A stretch of 64,000 bases of DNA from CAZYFH01 sp965197395. GTDB taxonomy: Bacteria; Acidobacteriota; Vicinamibacteria; Vicinamibacterales; UBA8438. The stretch lies in contig CBDANB010000007.1 of assembly GCA_965197395.1 (NCBI GenBank), forward strand, positions 868,001 to 932,000, written 5' to 3'. The translations under genes and the position numbers were made by a program. Shown piece after piece: positions 50,022 through 59,446 of this stretch. Under the pieces are notes generated by a model. That model was not told the DNA's origin and did no database searches. It saw nothing but the letters and a program-made list of their open reading frames with translations. How positions within the stretch are numbered: the stretch's first letter is position 1; the number at the start of each line of letters is the position of its first letter.

Positions 50022-51074
50022 CTAGGGTGCGCCTTCCCGTTCCTCCGCCCGTGCCCCTGCCAGCATGTTGAGCAGCCCGTAGTTGCCCTCGTGGCAGGCG
50101 TACTCGAACATCGGGGCTCCGCCCCGCTTCATCGGCAGGGCGACGGTGAACGCCTGGGTGAATGTGGTTGGATCGTCGACCGTGTATTCGTACAGCAGCG
50201 TGTCGTCGTCGATCCGAGAAAAGCGTTCCGTCAGACGGAGGGTGGTGCCACTGCCCACCGCGCTCACCACTGAGGGGTTGAAGCTCGCGGTCTTGTCGGT
50301 GAAGTTCGAGGTTTCCACGACCAGCGTGTCGCCATCCCAATAGCCGCGCGCGTCACCCATCCACTGGCGGATGTCGTCCGCGAGGTGGGGACGCCCGTCA
50401 AGCGGGACGATGCGCGTGTCGTGCACCATCTCGTTGAGGATCGCCACGTAGCCCGGTGCCTGGAACAACTGAAGGTTCTGGTTGTAGCCCGCGGGCACGA
50501 TCGGGGGGCCGGTATTGAACCCGATAAGACACCGCTCGGCGAGCCCGCGGTCTTCCGGACCATCCGTCCCGATGCCGCCGACGCGGAATCGCACCGGTCG
50601 CGTGGGCGCGGCGGCGTCCGCGCCGCCGCCCTGTTGCGAGACTCCCGGCCGGGCGGACGGCACGCGTCCATCCGGTGGATCGACGATCAGCGACGTGCGG
50701 TGATCGTCGACGACTCCGGCACCGCGGTCGAACCAGAAGTTGTTGTAGGCGCCGACGTCGCCGCCCGCGGGGAGCGGTTCCGTGCGCACCTCGCTCGGGG
50801 CATCCGCGTCAATGGCGCTCTGCACGGCGTTGGCCTCGATCTCCGCGGCCTCTTCCGGCGTCAGCACTGATTGCTCGGCGCGGTCTTCCGGCCGCTGGAG
50901 CGGGGTCAGGGTCCGAAAATCCCACACTCCCTGCAGGTCGGGCTGGCCGTCCGCCGTTCGTGGAGCGGTCCAGGCGCCGGCCGACTGTTGAGCGGTGGCC
51001 GCCACGGGGGCCAACGCCATGACGAGCAGGCCCGTCCCTACCAAGAGCACACGACCGAAACCACGATTCACCAT
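50022..51074 (-). CDS. Secreted PDLQG-type protein, unknown function (copy 4)
   Basis: 350 aa with signal peptide (VLLVGTGLLVMALAPVAATA). Blocks in family order: QPDLQGVWDFRTLTPLQRPE, GAYNNFWFDRGAGVVDDHRT, SLIVDPPDGRVPSARPG, AERCLIGFNTGPPIVPAGYN, LNEMVHDTRIVPLDGRPH, WMGDARGYWDGDTLVVETSN, EYACHEGNYGLLNMLAGAR. It is closest to the copy at 5947, sharing the GAYNNFW segment and an extra loop near residue 140. It is a single gene converging on the VWFA operon. Confidence 0.85.
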   Translation of the reverse strand: MVNRGFGRVLLVGTGLLVMALAPVAATAQQSAGAWTAPRTADGQPDLQGVWDFRTLTPLQRPEDRAEQSVLTPEEAAEIEANAVQSAIDADAPSEVRTEPLPAGGDVGAYNNFWFDRGAGVVDDHRTSLIVDPPDGRVPSARPGVSQQGGGADAAAPTRPVRFRVGGIGTDGPEDRGLAERCLIGFNTGPPIVPAGYNQNLQLFQAPGYVAILNEMVHDTRIVPLDGRPHLADDIRQWMGDARGYWDGDTLVVETSNFTDKTASFNPSVVSAVGSGTTLRLTERFSRIDDDTLLYEYTVDDPTTFTQAFTVALPMKRGGAPMFEYACHEGNYGLLNMLAGARAEEREGAP

Positions 51075-51194
51075 GTCAGTCCTCCTGCAGCGCGATCCTG
51101 GTCCGTAGCTTACTACCTTGTCCCCCAGGAACGCGCTACGACGCGTACCGTCCGACTTTCGTCTGCTGCTATCGTGACGCGCGACCGGCGCTTG

Positions 51195-52649
51195 CTACGA
51201 ATCGGGGTCCGAAACTTGCCGTGTCTCGCGTCCGCGGAACGTCTCGGCGGCGCCGGCGGCCGTGAAGTCGACCGCCCTGTCGCCGACGTGCCCGCTCACC
51301 TGATAGGACGCGCGGAGCTGATGAAAGTCGAGTTCGTTGCCGAACGCGACGCGATCCATCTGCGTCACGACGGCATTCTCGATCTCGAGCTCCATCGTGA
51401 GGTCCAGTGCCCGGCTCCGAGCACGAACGGTGATGTGACGCGGCGTGACCGAGTCCGGTGCGTCGATTTCCTCGATCGACACGTTGGTCGAGTATGCCAC
51501 CGGGCCATCCGGCCCGAGCGCGACCAGGAAGCCTGGCATCCGTGTCGGATCTGCGGCGTCTTCCGGAGGGTGCACGCGGCCGTACACGAAGGACAGGCCG
51601 TCGCCCGCGACCTGCCCCCACTGCCATGACACCCCGTCCCAGTGGCCCCAGTTGTGATCGTGATAGCCGCTACCGTTCGCGAGCGATAGCGTGGTGCCGC
51701 CGACCTCGATCGATCCATCCAGCGTCGCCGACATCGCGGGTACGACGTATCCGGTCGACCAGCCGCGGGCGCCCCGGATGGTGAATGGGGGGAGCGACCG
51801 ACCGGCGTCGGGCACCAGCACGATGTCCGCCACCGCGCGACGACCGGCGAGCGCGGTGGCGCGCCCGCCGGGCGAATTGGCCAGCCGCGCAAGGTCGAGC
51901 GTGATCCGATAGCGCTGACCCTCGAGCCGAACACGGTTGCCTCCAATGGTGAGGTCCGGTGCGTCGGCGAGCACGCGGGCGGCGTCGACCTCTGCCGTCT
52001 CGCCGTACGACTGACGCTGGCCTGCGTGCTCGAGCTGAAGACGCACACCGGCGACGCGACGACCGGGTGCGCGCTCAGGGCCGATGAGAAAGGTGAGGTA
52101 AAACCGCGTCGCGCCCGCGCGGCCGTTGAAGTACAGCCACTCCGCCCACGAGTCGGCGCGTTCCGGGACATCCGGGATCGGATGAAACCGGTCCATCGCG
52201 CGCAGCACGTCCCCGGGGTCGGGTGCGGTCCATGCGGTGTCGCCTCGCGCGTCGACCCAGGCGGCGACGCCAGCGGTTTCGTCGTCGTCCAGTGCGCGCT
52301 CGAGGCTGGGGATGCCGCCTCGCGCCGCGATCGGCACGGTCCGCCCGTCGCGGACGAGATACAGCGATGTCCGCGTCGTCGGCGACGCGGCAATCACTCG
52401 GTCACCGAGGGGCGCCACGTCGAGTGTCGTGCCGAGAATGGACCGCGCGTTCGCCACCCGGCCGACCGTGCCGGCAATCACCACATCGCCGCCACCGGCG
52501 AGCGCTGGGGCGCCCGCTTGCTCCAGCATCACCTCGCCGATGCCGAGGAGGATGGCGATCACCGACACGCCCAAACCGAAACCCCCGCTGAGGACCAGGC
52601 TGCGACCGGCGTGGGTGCGGAGCGAGCGCCAGGCGAGACCGATGATCAT
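51195..52649 (-). CDS. AttH/CrtC-like lipocalin protein with N-terminal membrane anchor
   Basis: 484 aa. Residues 1-45 (IGLAWRSLRTHAGRSLVLSG, GFGLGVSVIAILLGIGE) look like the first helix of a MacB/FtsX permease. The rest is the AttH/hydroxyneurosporene-synthase-like double beta-barrel, with FHPIPDVPERADSWAEWLYF near residue 170 and the conserved GSGYHDHNWGHWDGVSWQWG near 330. AttH proteins are encoded with an ABC transporter (AttEFG) in Agrobacterium and others; the ligand is probably a lipid-like compound. The start overlaps the ATPase stop (ATGA). Last gene of the four-gene operon. The permease-like anchor on AttH is unusual. Confidence 0.82.
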   Translation of the reverse strand: MIIGLAWRSLRTHAGRSLVLSGGFGLGVSVIAILLGIGEVMLEQAGAPALAGGGDVVIAGTVGRVANARSILGTTLDVAPLGDRVIAASPTTRTSLYLVRDGRTVPIAARGGIPSLERALDDDETAGVAAWVDARGDTAWTAPDPGDVLRAMDRFHPIPDVPERADSWAEWLYFNGRAGATRFYLTFLIGPERAPGRRVAGVRLQLEHAGQRQSYGETAEVDAARVLADAPDLTIGGNRVRLEGQRYRITLDLARLANSPGGRATALAGRRAVADIVLVPDAGRSLPPFTIRGARGWSTGYVVPAMSATLDGSIEVGGTTLSLANGSGYHDHNWGHWDGVSWQWGQVAGDGLSFVYGRVHPPEDAADPTRMPGFLVALGPDGPVAYSTNVSIEEIDAPDSVTPRHITVRARSRALDLTMELEIENAVVTQMDRVAFGNELDFHQLRASYQVSGHVGDRAVDFTAAGAAETFRGRETRQVSDPDS

Positions 52650-53341
52650 CGGGCGACGGTCTCCGCCGCCGCAATCGCACCGTCGTGCATGGCAATGACG
52701 CGGTCGGCGCGGGCGGCGAGCGCTTGGTCGTGCGTGACGACGACGACCGCGCTGCCGTCCGCGTGCACCCGGTCGAGCAGGTCGGCGATCTGAGCGCTGC
52801 TGGCCGCATCCAACTCACCGGTCGGCTCGTCCGCGAGCAGCAGCGCCGGTCGATTCGCGAGCGCGCGGGCGATGGCCACGCGCTGCATCTCGCCGCCAGA
52901 GAGCTGGGCGGGTCGATGCTCCGCGCGGTCCGAGAGACCGACGTACTCCAGCAACTCGTCGGTGCGACGGCGGCGCGCCGACCGCGACGCGCCAGCTTCC
53001 CCCTGCGGCAGCTCGACGTTCTCCCACGCCGTCAGCATCGGCAGCAGGAAGAACCGCTGGAACACGAAGCCGATTTTCGCCAACCGGATGCGACTCCGTT
53101 CCGCGTCCGAGAGCGCGCTGACGTCGCGTCCATCGAAGAGCAGCGCGCCGCGTGATGGCGGCTCGACGCATCCAAGAATATGGAGCAACGTCGATTTGCC
53201 GCAGCCGGACGGGCCGGCGACCGCGACGTAGTCCTCCGGCGCGATCCGTAGCGACACATCGCGCAGCGCCGTGACCGAGCGCGCGGCCATCGGGAAGACC
53301 TTCGTCACGTCGCGGGCTTCGATAACGGGAGGCGGCGTCAC
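52646..53341 (-). CDS. ABC transporter ATPase (LolD/MacB type, AttE-like)
   Basis: 231 aa from a GTG at 53341 that overlaps the permease stop (GTGA). Complete ATPase signature: Walker A AGPSGCGKST, Q-loop FVFQRFFLLPMLTAWENVEL, signature QLSGGEMQRVAIARAL, Walker B ALLLADEPTGELD and H-loop VVVVTHDQAL. It belongs to the group that powers MacB/LolCDE-like mechanotransmission permeases. Partners are the two FtsX-type permeases upstream and the AttH-like protein downstream. Confidence 0.93.
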   Translation of the reverse strand: MTPPPVIEARDVTKVFPMAARSVTALRDVSLRIAPEDYVAVAGPSGCGKSTLLHILGCVEPPSRGALLFDGRDVSALSDAERSRIRLAKIGFVFQRFFLLPMLTAWENVELPQGEAGASRSARRRRTDELLEYVGLSDRAEHRPAQLSGGEMQRVAIARALANRPALLLADEPTGELDAASSAQIADLLDRVHADGSAVVVVTHDQALAARADRVIAMHDGAIAAAETVAR

Positions 53342-54543
53342 GAGACCACCTCGTCGCGAAGCGTGGCGGCGATCCGTAAACGGGTGGCGAGCTGCACGGG
53401 ATACACGGCCGCCAGCACGCTGGTCGCGGCCAGGAGCCCGACGTGCAGGACCAGCGCGTATGGCTGGAAGACGAAGAAATGGAGCCCGGCCGGGAGCCCT
53501 GGCATCGAACGCAGAATCGCGTCCAGCCAGACGGCCAGCGCGGCGCCGAGCGGGAGGGCGAGCACCCCGCCGGCGCCGACGATGGCGACCGACTCCCACA
53601 GCAGGTCGGCGGCGATTCGCCGGCGGGGAAACCCGAGCGCGCGCAGCGCCGCAATCTCCGCCATTCGTTGATTCACCGAGACGGTCAGGAGGGTCGTGAC
53701 GAGCAGGAAGCCGAAAAACAGGGTGACCGATGACAGCACCGTCGAGATCTGTCGGAAATAGCTGAGGCCGTCCTGGCCGAACCGATCGATCAACTCGGCG
53801 TTGGTGGAAGCATACAGCTCTGGTACCCGACGCCGAATGGCCGACGCGGCAGCGTCGGCGCCGCTGGCGCCTCGCGAGGCGACCAGCACCACGTCGGCCT
53901 CATCGTGCGGTTCCTCGGCGCAGGTCTTGAGCAAGTCGTCGAGGCTCATCGCCACCGTGAGCTCCGATTCCCCGTCGAACGAGAACTCGGCAATCCCGAC
54001 CACGCGGAACTCGACTGTCGGCAGCACGGACCGGTACTCGTCGCAGGCACCGCGGAGCGTGACCCCAGCGCCTGGACCCAACTCGTAGGTCTCCGCCAGC
54101 CCCGGGCTGACGAGAAGGGGTCGGGTGATCCCACGCTCGACCTGGTCCAGGTGGCTACCGGCGACCAGTGTCCATCCCGCGTTCGCCGCGGCGGGCGCGG
54201 CGATGACCGTCGCGAGCCGGCTGCGACGCTCATCATGGAGAATCCACGTATTGCCGAGTCGCATCGGCACGACGCGGTCCACCTCGGATAGCCCGGCGAT
54301 GGCGGCGACCGCGTGTGAGACATCAGGAATCCGGGGGCCGGCGAACGGGATCCCGTCCATCGCCGTGACGCGCACATCGAAGCCGACGTTGTCGAGCAGG
54401 TTTTCCATCGAGACCACGAGCCCGCGCGACAGCAGCAGCATGTCGAACAACAAGGCGCCGACCGCCGCCACTCCGAGAATCGCGAGCACGGCGCGCGCCG
54501 GCTGGCGGACCAGGCATCGCCACGCAAACGCGAGCGAGGTCAT
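53338..54543 (-). CDS. FtsX/MacB-type ABC permease (AttF/AttG-like)
   Basis: 401 aa starting at ATG 54543, which overlaps the upstream permease stop. The N-terminal helix (AVLAILGVAAVGALLFDMLL) is followed by a MacB_PCD-like periplasmic domain (residues 45-270) and three C-terminal helices (SVTLFFGFLLVTTLLTVSVN, then VAIVGAGGVLALPLGAALAV, then HVGLLAATSVLAAVYPVQLA) with the coupling sequence QRMAEIAALRALGFPRRRI. Together with the second permease it forms the membrane part of a tripartite ABC system. Confidence 0.9.
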   Translation of the reverse strand: MTSLAFAWRCLVRQPARAVLAILGVAAVGALLFDMLLLSRGLVVSMENLLDNVGFDVRVTAMDGIPFAGPRIPDVSHAVAAIAGLSEVDRVVPMRLGNTWILHDERRSRLATVIAAPAAANAGWTLVAGSHLDQVERGITRPLLVSPGLAETYELGPGAGVTLRGACDEYRSVLPTVEFRVVGIAEFSFDGESELTVAMSLDDLLKTCAEEPHDEADVVLVASRGASGADAAASAIRRRVPELYASTNAELIDRFGQDGLSYFRQISTVLSSVTLFFGFLLVTTLLTVSVNQRMAEIAALRALGFPRRRIAADLLWESVAIVGAGGVLALPLGAALAVWLDAILRSMPGLPAGLHFFVFQPYALVLHVGLLAATSVLAAVYPVQLATRLRIAATLRDEVVS

Positions 54544-55439
54544 CGTCGCACCAGGCTGAGGACGCTTCGACGCAGCAGCGCCCACGAGGCCGCGGCGCTG
54601 GCAAGCAGCCCCATGGGCACCGCAAGCGCGACCGATCGCCACGTGACCGTCGGCGTAATCCGGACGAACACGAGCGACGTGTCGTAGCGTCGCTGAAAGA
54701 ACCAGTTGATGACATCCTCGAGTCCCACCGCGAGGACGATGCCAAAGATCGCGCCTCCGATGGTGATGAGCAGGCCTTCCACGAGGACGTTCAGCAGTAC
54801 GCGATGGCGCTTGACACCAATGAGCCGCAGGAGGCCGACCGTTTCGCGGCGCTCTTCCACACGCATCACCATCAGCGCGAGCAGGAACAACGAGCTGGCA
54901 ATCACCGTCACCACGGCGACCGCCAAATGAAAGCGCTCGATGACGGCGAACGGGCTCGACGGACCCGCGTCCCGTGCGGTGCGACGGATGATGAGCCCCG
55001 GGACCTTCGTGTGCAGGTCGCGGGCGAAGCCCCGGACATCATCCGCGTCAGTGAGGGACACGTTTATGGCGTTCACCGACTCCTCGGAAAGTGGGTCGGT
55101 CGGGTCCGCGGTGAGCGCGAGCAGATCCGGGAGATGGAGCCGCGCCTCCAATCGCGCGCTGGTCACGCGCATTGGATCGGGTGTCGGTTCGTAGGTGCCG
55201 ACGATGCGAAACGCGTGCGCGTCGCCACCGGACGGATCCGCCGACAGACGCACGATGTCCCCGAGCGCAAGTCCCTCGGAAGCCGCCAACTGGCGCGACA
55301 CCAGGATGTCGGGCGGCGTCGCGTCAGCGGGGTCGGACCTCGCCTGGCCGGACGACAGGGTCGAGACGCAGACGACCAGCACTGGAATCGCCACGCATGC
55401 CAGAAGCCGCGGGAGCAGGCGGATCGGCCGGCCGTACAT
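54540..55439 (-). CDS. FtsX-type ABC permease (AttG/AttF-like)
   Basis: 299 aa from ATG 55439. An N-terminal helix (LLPRLLACVAIPVLVVCVST) is followed by a shorter periplasmic domain with FRIVGTYEPTPDPMRVTSAR, and three C-terminal helices (VVTVIASSLFLLALMVMRVE, GLLITIGGAIFGIVLAVGLE, SVALAVPMGLLASAAASWAL) with the FtsX motif ERRETVGLLRLIGVKRHRVL. First gene of the operon. The periplasmic domain is smaller than in the second permease, so the two are not equivalent. Confidence 0.88.
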   Translation of the reverse strand: MYGRPIRLLPRLLACVAIPVLVVCVSTLSSGQARSDPADATPPDILVSRQLAASEGLALGDIVRLSADPSGGDAHAFRIVGTYEPTPDPMRVTSARLEARLHLPDLLALTADPTDPLSEESVNAINVSLTDADDVRGFARDLHTKVPGLIIRRTARDAGPSSPFAVIERFHLAVAVVTVIASSLFLLALMVMRVEERRETVGLLRLIGVKRHRVLLNVLVEGLLITIGGAIFGIVLAVGLEDVINWFFQRRYDTSLVFVRITPTVTWRSVALAVPMGLLASAAASWALLRRSVLSLVRR

Positions 55440-55492
55440 CGGAAGGCGGTTTACGAATGGCCTGTACGGGGCACTAGTGCACCACCGTCGCA

Positions 55493-57091
55493 CTAGTCCT
55501 GTGTGGCGTCGACTGGCACGTCGCGCAGCCGCTCCTGCACCGTGCCGGGGATTCCGAGCCGTGTGTTCGCGCCGAGAGACGCGAGCAGCTCAGCCGTCTC
55601 CGGCCACGCCTGGAACTGGAACGACTGCTTGGATCCTTCCGCCATCCGATACGCCGTGCGACCGCGGAAGTCGCGGGCGTCGATGTCGGCGCCCTGCGCG
55701 ACGAGATATTCGATCACTTCGTTGAGGCCGCGGAACGCGGCGCCGTGGAGCGCCGTGAAGTCGGCCTCGTTGACGCCGTTGATCTCCGCGCCGGCATCAA
55801 GCAGCACCCGCACCGCCGCCTCGGCACTGGGTGACCGGATCCCGCGCGGCTCGCGCGGGCGAAACGTGGGGAGCCCGAGCCCTGCCGCGGCCATGAACGG
55901 TGTCGTGCCGTCGTCGGTGGCCAGCGTCTGGTCGGCGCCCGCGGTGAGCAGCGTCGTGATGATCTCGGCGTGGTCTTCCGCGCGACCAGTAGCCGATCGG
56001 TAGGAGCTGCCGTTGGCCGTGTGCGCGGCCACCCAGAGCGGCGTGGCGCCGCGGAGATCGCCGGTGCCGCACGCAAACGGCTCGAACGCGCCCTTGGTCG
56101 GGTACCCGATGTAGTTCATGAACATCGCCGACGTGGTGATGCGCACGTTGGGGTCGGCGCCCCGTTCGAGCAGTGCTCGGACCAGCGGCAGGCGGCGGCC
56201 CGGCGGCAGCGGGTTGCGGCCGAAACCACCGCTGAGGTATCGCCCGCCGTGGCCATGCGTTCGCGACCAGTCATTCAGCCAGGTCGAGACGCTGCCGGCC
56301 GCGGCATGGAGCGCGTGTATCCCCGCCATCGAGCTGTTGGGATCGGCGCCCTGCTCGAGCAGGAAGAGCGCAAATGCATCCTGGCCGGCCGCGATCGCAT
56401 ACGCCAGCGCCTGCGTGCCGTCGCTGCCGCTCTCATCGACGTCGACCCCGGCGCCGATCAGGATCTCCGCCATTGCGATGTCGCCATTGCCGGCCGCGAA
56501 CAGCAACGGCGTGAACCCTTTCCGCGTGGACGCGTGCGGGTCGGCGCCGGCATCCAGCAGCTGGCCGACGATCTCGGGATGGGGCTCAGTGACCGCCCAC
56601 ATCAAGGCGGTGCTCCCTGTCGCCGTCGTCGTGGCGTTGATGTTCGCGCCATGATCGAGCAGCGCGGCGACCACGTCAGAGCTGCCGGTCCGCGCGGCGG
56701 TCATGAGCGGCGTCAGCCCGCTCGTCTGCGCGGTGTTCGCGTCGGCGCCCGCTCGGAGCAGCCGGACGACCATCTCTACGCCCGCATTCTCGGCGGCGCG
56801 CTCGAGTGGCGTCACGCCGTGGTCATCAGCCGCGTTCACGTCCGCGCCTGCCGCGAGCAGGCGGTCGACCACGTCGAGGTTGTCCCAATGCGCCGCCCAG
56901 AGCGTCGCCGTCGCACTGTCGGCGCGTGGCGTGTTGACGTCGACGCCTTCATCGAGCAACGCGCGCACGGTCGCGGCATCGTTCTCCGCCGCGGCGGTCA
57001 CGAGACGGAGATCCTGGGCGTTCGCAAATGACGTGGCGGCCAGGAGTGAGAGCACATGGGCGCCAACCAGGCGCGTGACGCGAGCGTTCAT
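55493..57091 (-). CDS. Secreted ankyrin-repeat protein, 532 aa
   Basis: From ATG 57091 with GGAGG seven bases upstream. Signal peptide VGAHVLSLLAATSFANA. About thirteen ankyrin units follow, for example DSATATLWAAHWDNLDVVDR, HGVTPLERAAENAGVEMVVR, GLTPLMTAARTGSSDVVAAL and EADFTALHGAAFRGLNEVIE. It is related to those at 29887 and 40385 but lacks a cytochrome module next to it; it is just upstream of the AttEFGH-like operon on the same strand (53 bp), so read-through is possible. Function is probably protein binding in the periplasm. Confidence 0.88.
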   Translation of the reverse strand: MNARVTRLVGAHVLSLLAATSFANAQDLRLVTAAAENDAATVRALLDEGVDVNTPRADSATATLWAAHWDNLDVVDRLLAAGADVNAADDHGVTPLERAAENAGVEMVVRLLRAGADANTAQTSGLTPLMTAARTGSSDVVAALLDHGANINATTTATGSTALMWAVTEPHPEIVGQLLDAGADPHASTRKGFTPLLFAAGNGDIAMAEILIGAGVDVDESGSDGTQALAYAIAAGQDAFALFLLEQGADPNSSMAGIHALHAAAGSVSTWLNDWSRTHGHGGRYLSGGFGRNPLPPGRRLPLVRALLERGADPNVRITTSAMFMNYIGYPTKGAFEPFACGTGDLRGATPLWVAAHTANGSSYRSATGRAEDHAEIITTLLTAGADQTLATDDGTTPFMAAAGLGLPTFRPREPRGIRSPSAEAAVRVLLDAGAEINGVNEADFTALHGAAFRGLNEVIEYLVAQGADIDARDFRGRTAYRMAEGSKQSFQFQAWPETAELLASLGANTRLGIPGTVQERLRDVPVDATQD

Positions 57092-57175
57092 CCCCGCCTC
57101 CAATCGTGTCCCGTGTTGTATCGCGCGGGGCGGATTCCTCACAATAGGGAGAGCCCCTCACGGTCCGTCCACAAT

Positions 57176-59446
57176 ATGCCACGTTCCGCGCGTCGCGGCC
57201 AGCCGTCCGGCGATCAAATCCTCCCCACCCAGAGCGCCGGAGTCCGACGGTGGATGGCTGCGTATCTGGTTGGCGCCCTCGTGATCACCGGCGCGTTCGT
57301 GATCGTGCACCGGCGGAGCGCCGCCGAGACTGGCCTCAATCGGACCGTGCACTCGGAGGTTGGCCTGCGCGGCGACATCCTCCTGCGCGATGTGGCGTCG
57401 GCGGTGAGCCTCGATGTGCTGGAGGCGCGGCCGGAGCTGCCGCGGCGGTTCTTCAGCGCGCACTGGAGCGGATTCTGGTTCCTGCCCCGGCAGCAGACGG
57501 TCGAGGTGCGCGCCGGTGGGGACGACCAGGTCGAGGTCAGTGTCGATGGCCAGGTCGTGCTGCTCCGCAATCCCGCGGAAGGCATGCATACGGTCACCCG
57601 GACACTGGACCTCGAAGCCGGACCTCATGAGCTGGACGTCGTCTTCGAGCAACACGGTGGCGCCTACGCCCTGAACGTCAGCTGGGCGCCGGCCGGCGGA
57701 CGGCATCGCCCGTTCGCCGGCGACCACGTGTTCCACACGCGGCCAACCGCGTACGAGTTTCGGCTGGCACGCGCCGTCACCTTCCTGCGCTCCGTCGTGG
57801 TCGCGTTGTGGTTCGCGCCGTTCGCGGTGGCGCTTCCGCTACTCGTGTTCCGGCTGTGGCGCGTCAGCCGGGCGGCGGCGGCGCAGCTCGCCGCGCGTCT
57901 TCCGCTTGGCCGGCTCGCGCGCGCCGGTCTCGTCCTGGTTGTGGTGGCTGTGGTCGTTCGCGCCGGTCTTGCGCGTCTCGAGGGCTGGAACCCTGAGTCG
58001 CTCTGGAGCGACGACCTCGTGTGGGGCGCGATGATTCGCGGGGACGACTTCTGGACGATGCTGACGATCCCGATCCACGCGGCGCCGGGGGTCTTCGCCG
58101 CGCTATGGGGTATGTATCGGCTCTTCGACGACCCCGAATGGTCGCTGCAGCTCGTCCCGTTCGCCTGCGCGCTCGTGGGAATCCCGGTGACGGCGTTGGT
58201 CGTGAGGAACCTCACACGCGATGACGGGCTCGTCGTGCTCGCCGCGGCGCTCGTGGCGCTGAACCCGCTGCTGACGCACTACAGCATCTTCGTGCATCCG
58301 TACCCCATCGACTTCCTGGTCACGGCGCTTCTGCTGCTGGCGGCGACATGGGTCCGAGCGGGTGGATCGCTTCACGCGCGTCGGTTCGCGCTGGTCTCGG
58401 TCATGGCCGGGATGGGCATCTTCGTGTCGGTGCCATCGGTGTTCGCGAGCTTTTCGATCGTCAATCTGAGCGCTGTGGCGGCCGCACGCTCGTGGTCGCG
58501 CGACCGTCGACGCGCGCTGATGGTCCTGCTGGCGGCTGCGGGCTACAACGCGATCGCGCTGCTGGCGTATGTGTTGCTGCGCGGGCGGAGCAACGCCCGT
58601 GTCATGGCGGACTTCCGGGCCGGCTTCATCGACGCGAGCTCGGTCGGCTCGGCCTGGACGTTTCTGACGGAGCAGGGTCGCGCCCTGATCGAAGCGAGCC
58701 TGCCGAGCTGGCGCCAGGTGGAGAACTGGAATCCCGAGACCGTCTCGTGGCCACTCCCGATCGTTGGCCTCGGTCTCGTCTGGCTACTCGCGCGCCGTCA
58801 GACTCGCCCATTCGGGCTCGTCGCCGCCGGCTTCTACGCGGCGTTTCTCGTCGCGAGCAGTCTATCGATCTATCCGCTCGGCGCCGGCCGCACCGACATT
58901 TTTGCCTTCCCGGTGGCGATCTGTCTCTTCGTGCTCGGGATTCACGCCGTGACCGCGTGGCTGCCCCGCGCCTCGCTGGCGCGCGCCGTGGTCGGTCTGA
59001 GTATTGCGGCATTCGCACTGGCGCGGCCCGTTCGCGCCGAGTACTGGCCCGTCAACGACGTGCACCTCGTTCGGTATCTTGTGGCCGCCGCGACACCACG
59101 CGACGGGATCATCCTCTCGCCCAGCGGTGTCAACCTGACGGCGTTCTACGGGGAGTGGCCGGTCGAGCTGTCAGCGACCACCCGCAGCTCGAACGCGGTC
59201 CAGGCCGAGGTGATGCGGGAGCGGACGCTGCACCTGCCGTCAGCGACCGCTCCCGCGCGGCTCGTCGACGGCTTCGTGAACGACACGCGTCCGGCGCGCA
59301 TCTGGTACGTCGCCTTCCGGACCGGAGAATCCAGGGAAGTGCTCGAAACGCTGGCCGAGCACGCCTACGTCGCGAACGAAGTGCAGGAGACGCGGATGGG
59401 GACTCTCTATCTCGCCGTTCGGTCGCTCGGTCGCGAGCGCCGCTAG
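57176..59446 (+). CDS. Polytopic membrane glycosyltransferase-like protein (GT39/ArnT-like fold)
   Basis: About 756 aa. A first membrane segment (WMAAYLVGALVITGAFVIV) is followed by a beta-sandwich like a PA14 domain (FWFLPRQQTVEVRAGGDDQV, AGPHELDVVFEQHGGAYALN, residues 70-180). At least nine more membrane helices follow. Between the next helices lies ESLWSDDLVWGAMIRGD, where GT-C enzymes such as ArnT and PMT carry a catalytic Asp/Glu loop, here a D-D pair. A small extracytoplasmic C-terminal domain starts near TPRDGIILSPSG. It probably transfers a sugar from a polyprenyl-phosphate donor; the acceptor is unknown. The stop overlaps the converging gene by four bases. Confidence 0.75.
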   Translation: MPRSARRGQPSGDQILPTQSAGVRRWMAAYLVGALVITGAFVIVHRRSAAETGLNRTVHSEVGLRGDILLRDVASAVSLDVLEARPELPRRFFSAHWSGFWFLPRQQTVEVRAGGDDQVEVSVDGQVVLLRNPAEGMHTVTRTLDLEAGPHELDVVFEQHGGAYALNVSWAPAGGRHRPFAGDHVFHTRPTAYEFRLARAVTFLRSVVVALWFAPFAVALPLLVFRLWRVSRAAAAQLAARLPLGRLARAGLVLVVVAVVVRAGLARLEGWNPESLWSDDLVWGAMIRGDDFWTMLTIPIHAAPGVFAALWGMYRLFDDPEWSLQLVPFACALVGIPVTALVVRNLTRDDGLVVLAAALVALNPLLTHYSIFVHPYPIDFLVTALLLLAATWVRAGGSLHARRFALVSVMAGMGIFVSVPSVFASFSIVNLSAVAAARSWSRDRRRALMVLLAAAGYNAIALLAYVLLRGRSNARVMADFRAGFIDASSVGSAWTFLTEQGRALIEASLPSWRQVENWNPETVSWPLPIVGLGLVWLLARRQTRPFGLVAAGFYAAFLVASSLSIYPLGAGRTDIFAFPVAICLFVLGIHAVTAWLPRASLARAVVGLSIAAFALARPVRAEYWPVNDVHLVRYLVAAATPRDGIILSPSGVNLTAFYGEWPVELSATTRSSNAVQAEVMRERTLHLPSATAPARLVDGFVNDTRPARIWYVAFRTGESREVLETLAEHAYVANEVQETRMGTLYLAVRSLGRERR

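Noticed and set aside
57176..59446. Calling the membrane glycosyltransferase arnT or a named mannosyltransferase
   Set aside because: The fold and an acidic loop fit GT-C enzymes, but neither donor nor acceptor can be inferred and the N-terminal PA14-like domain is atypical.
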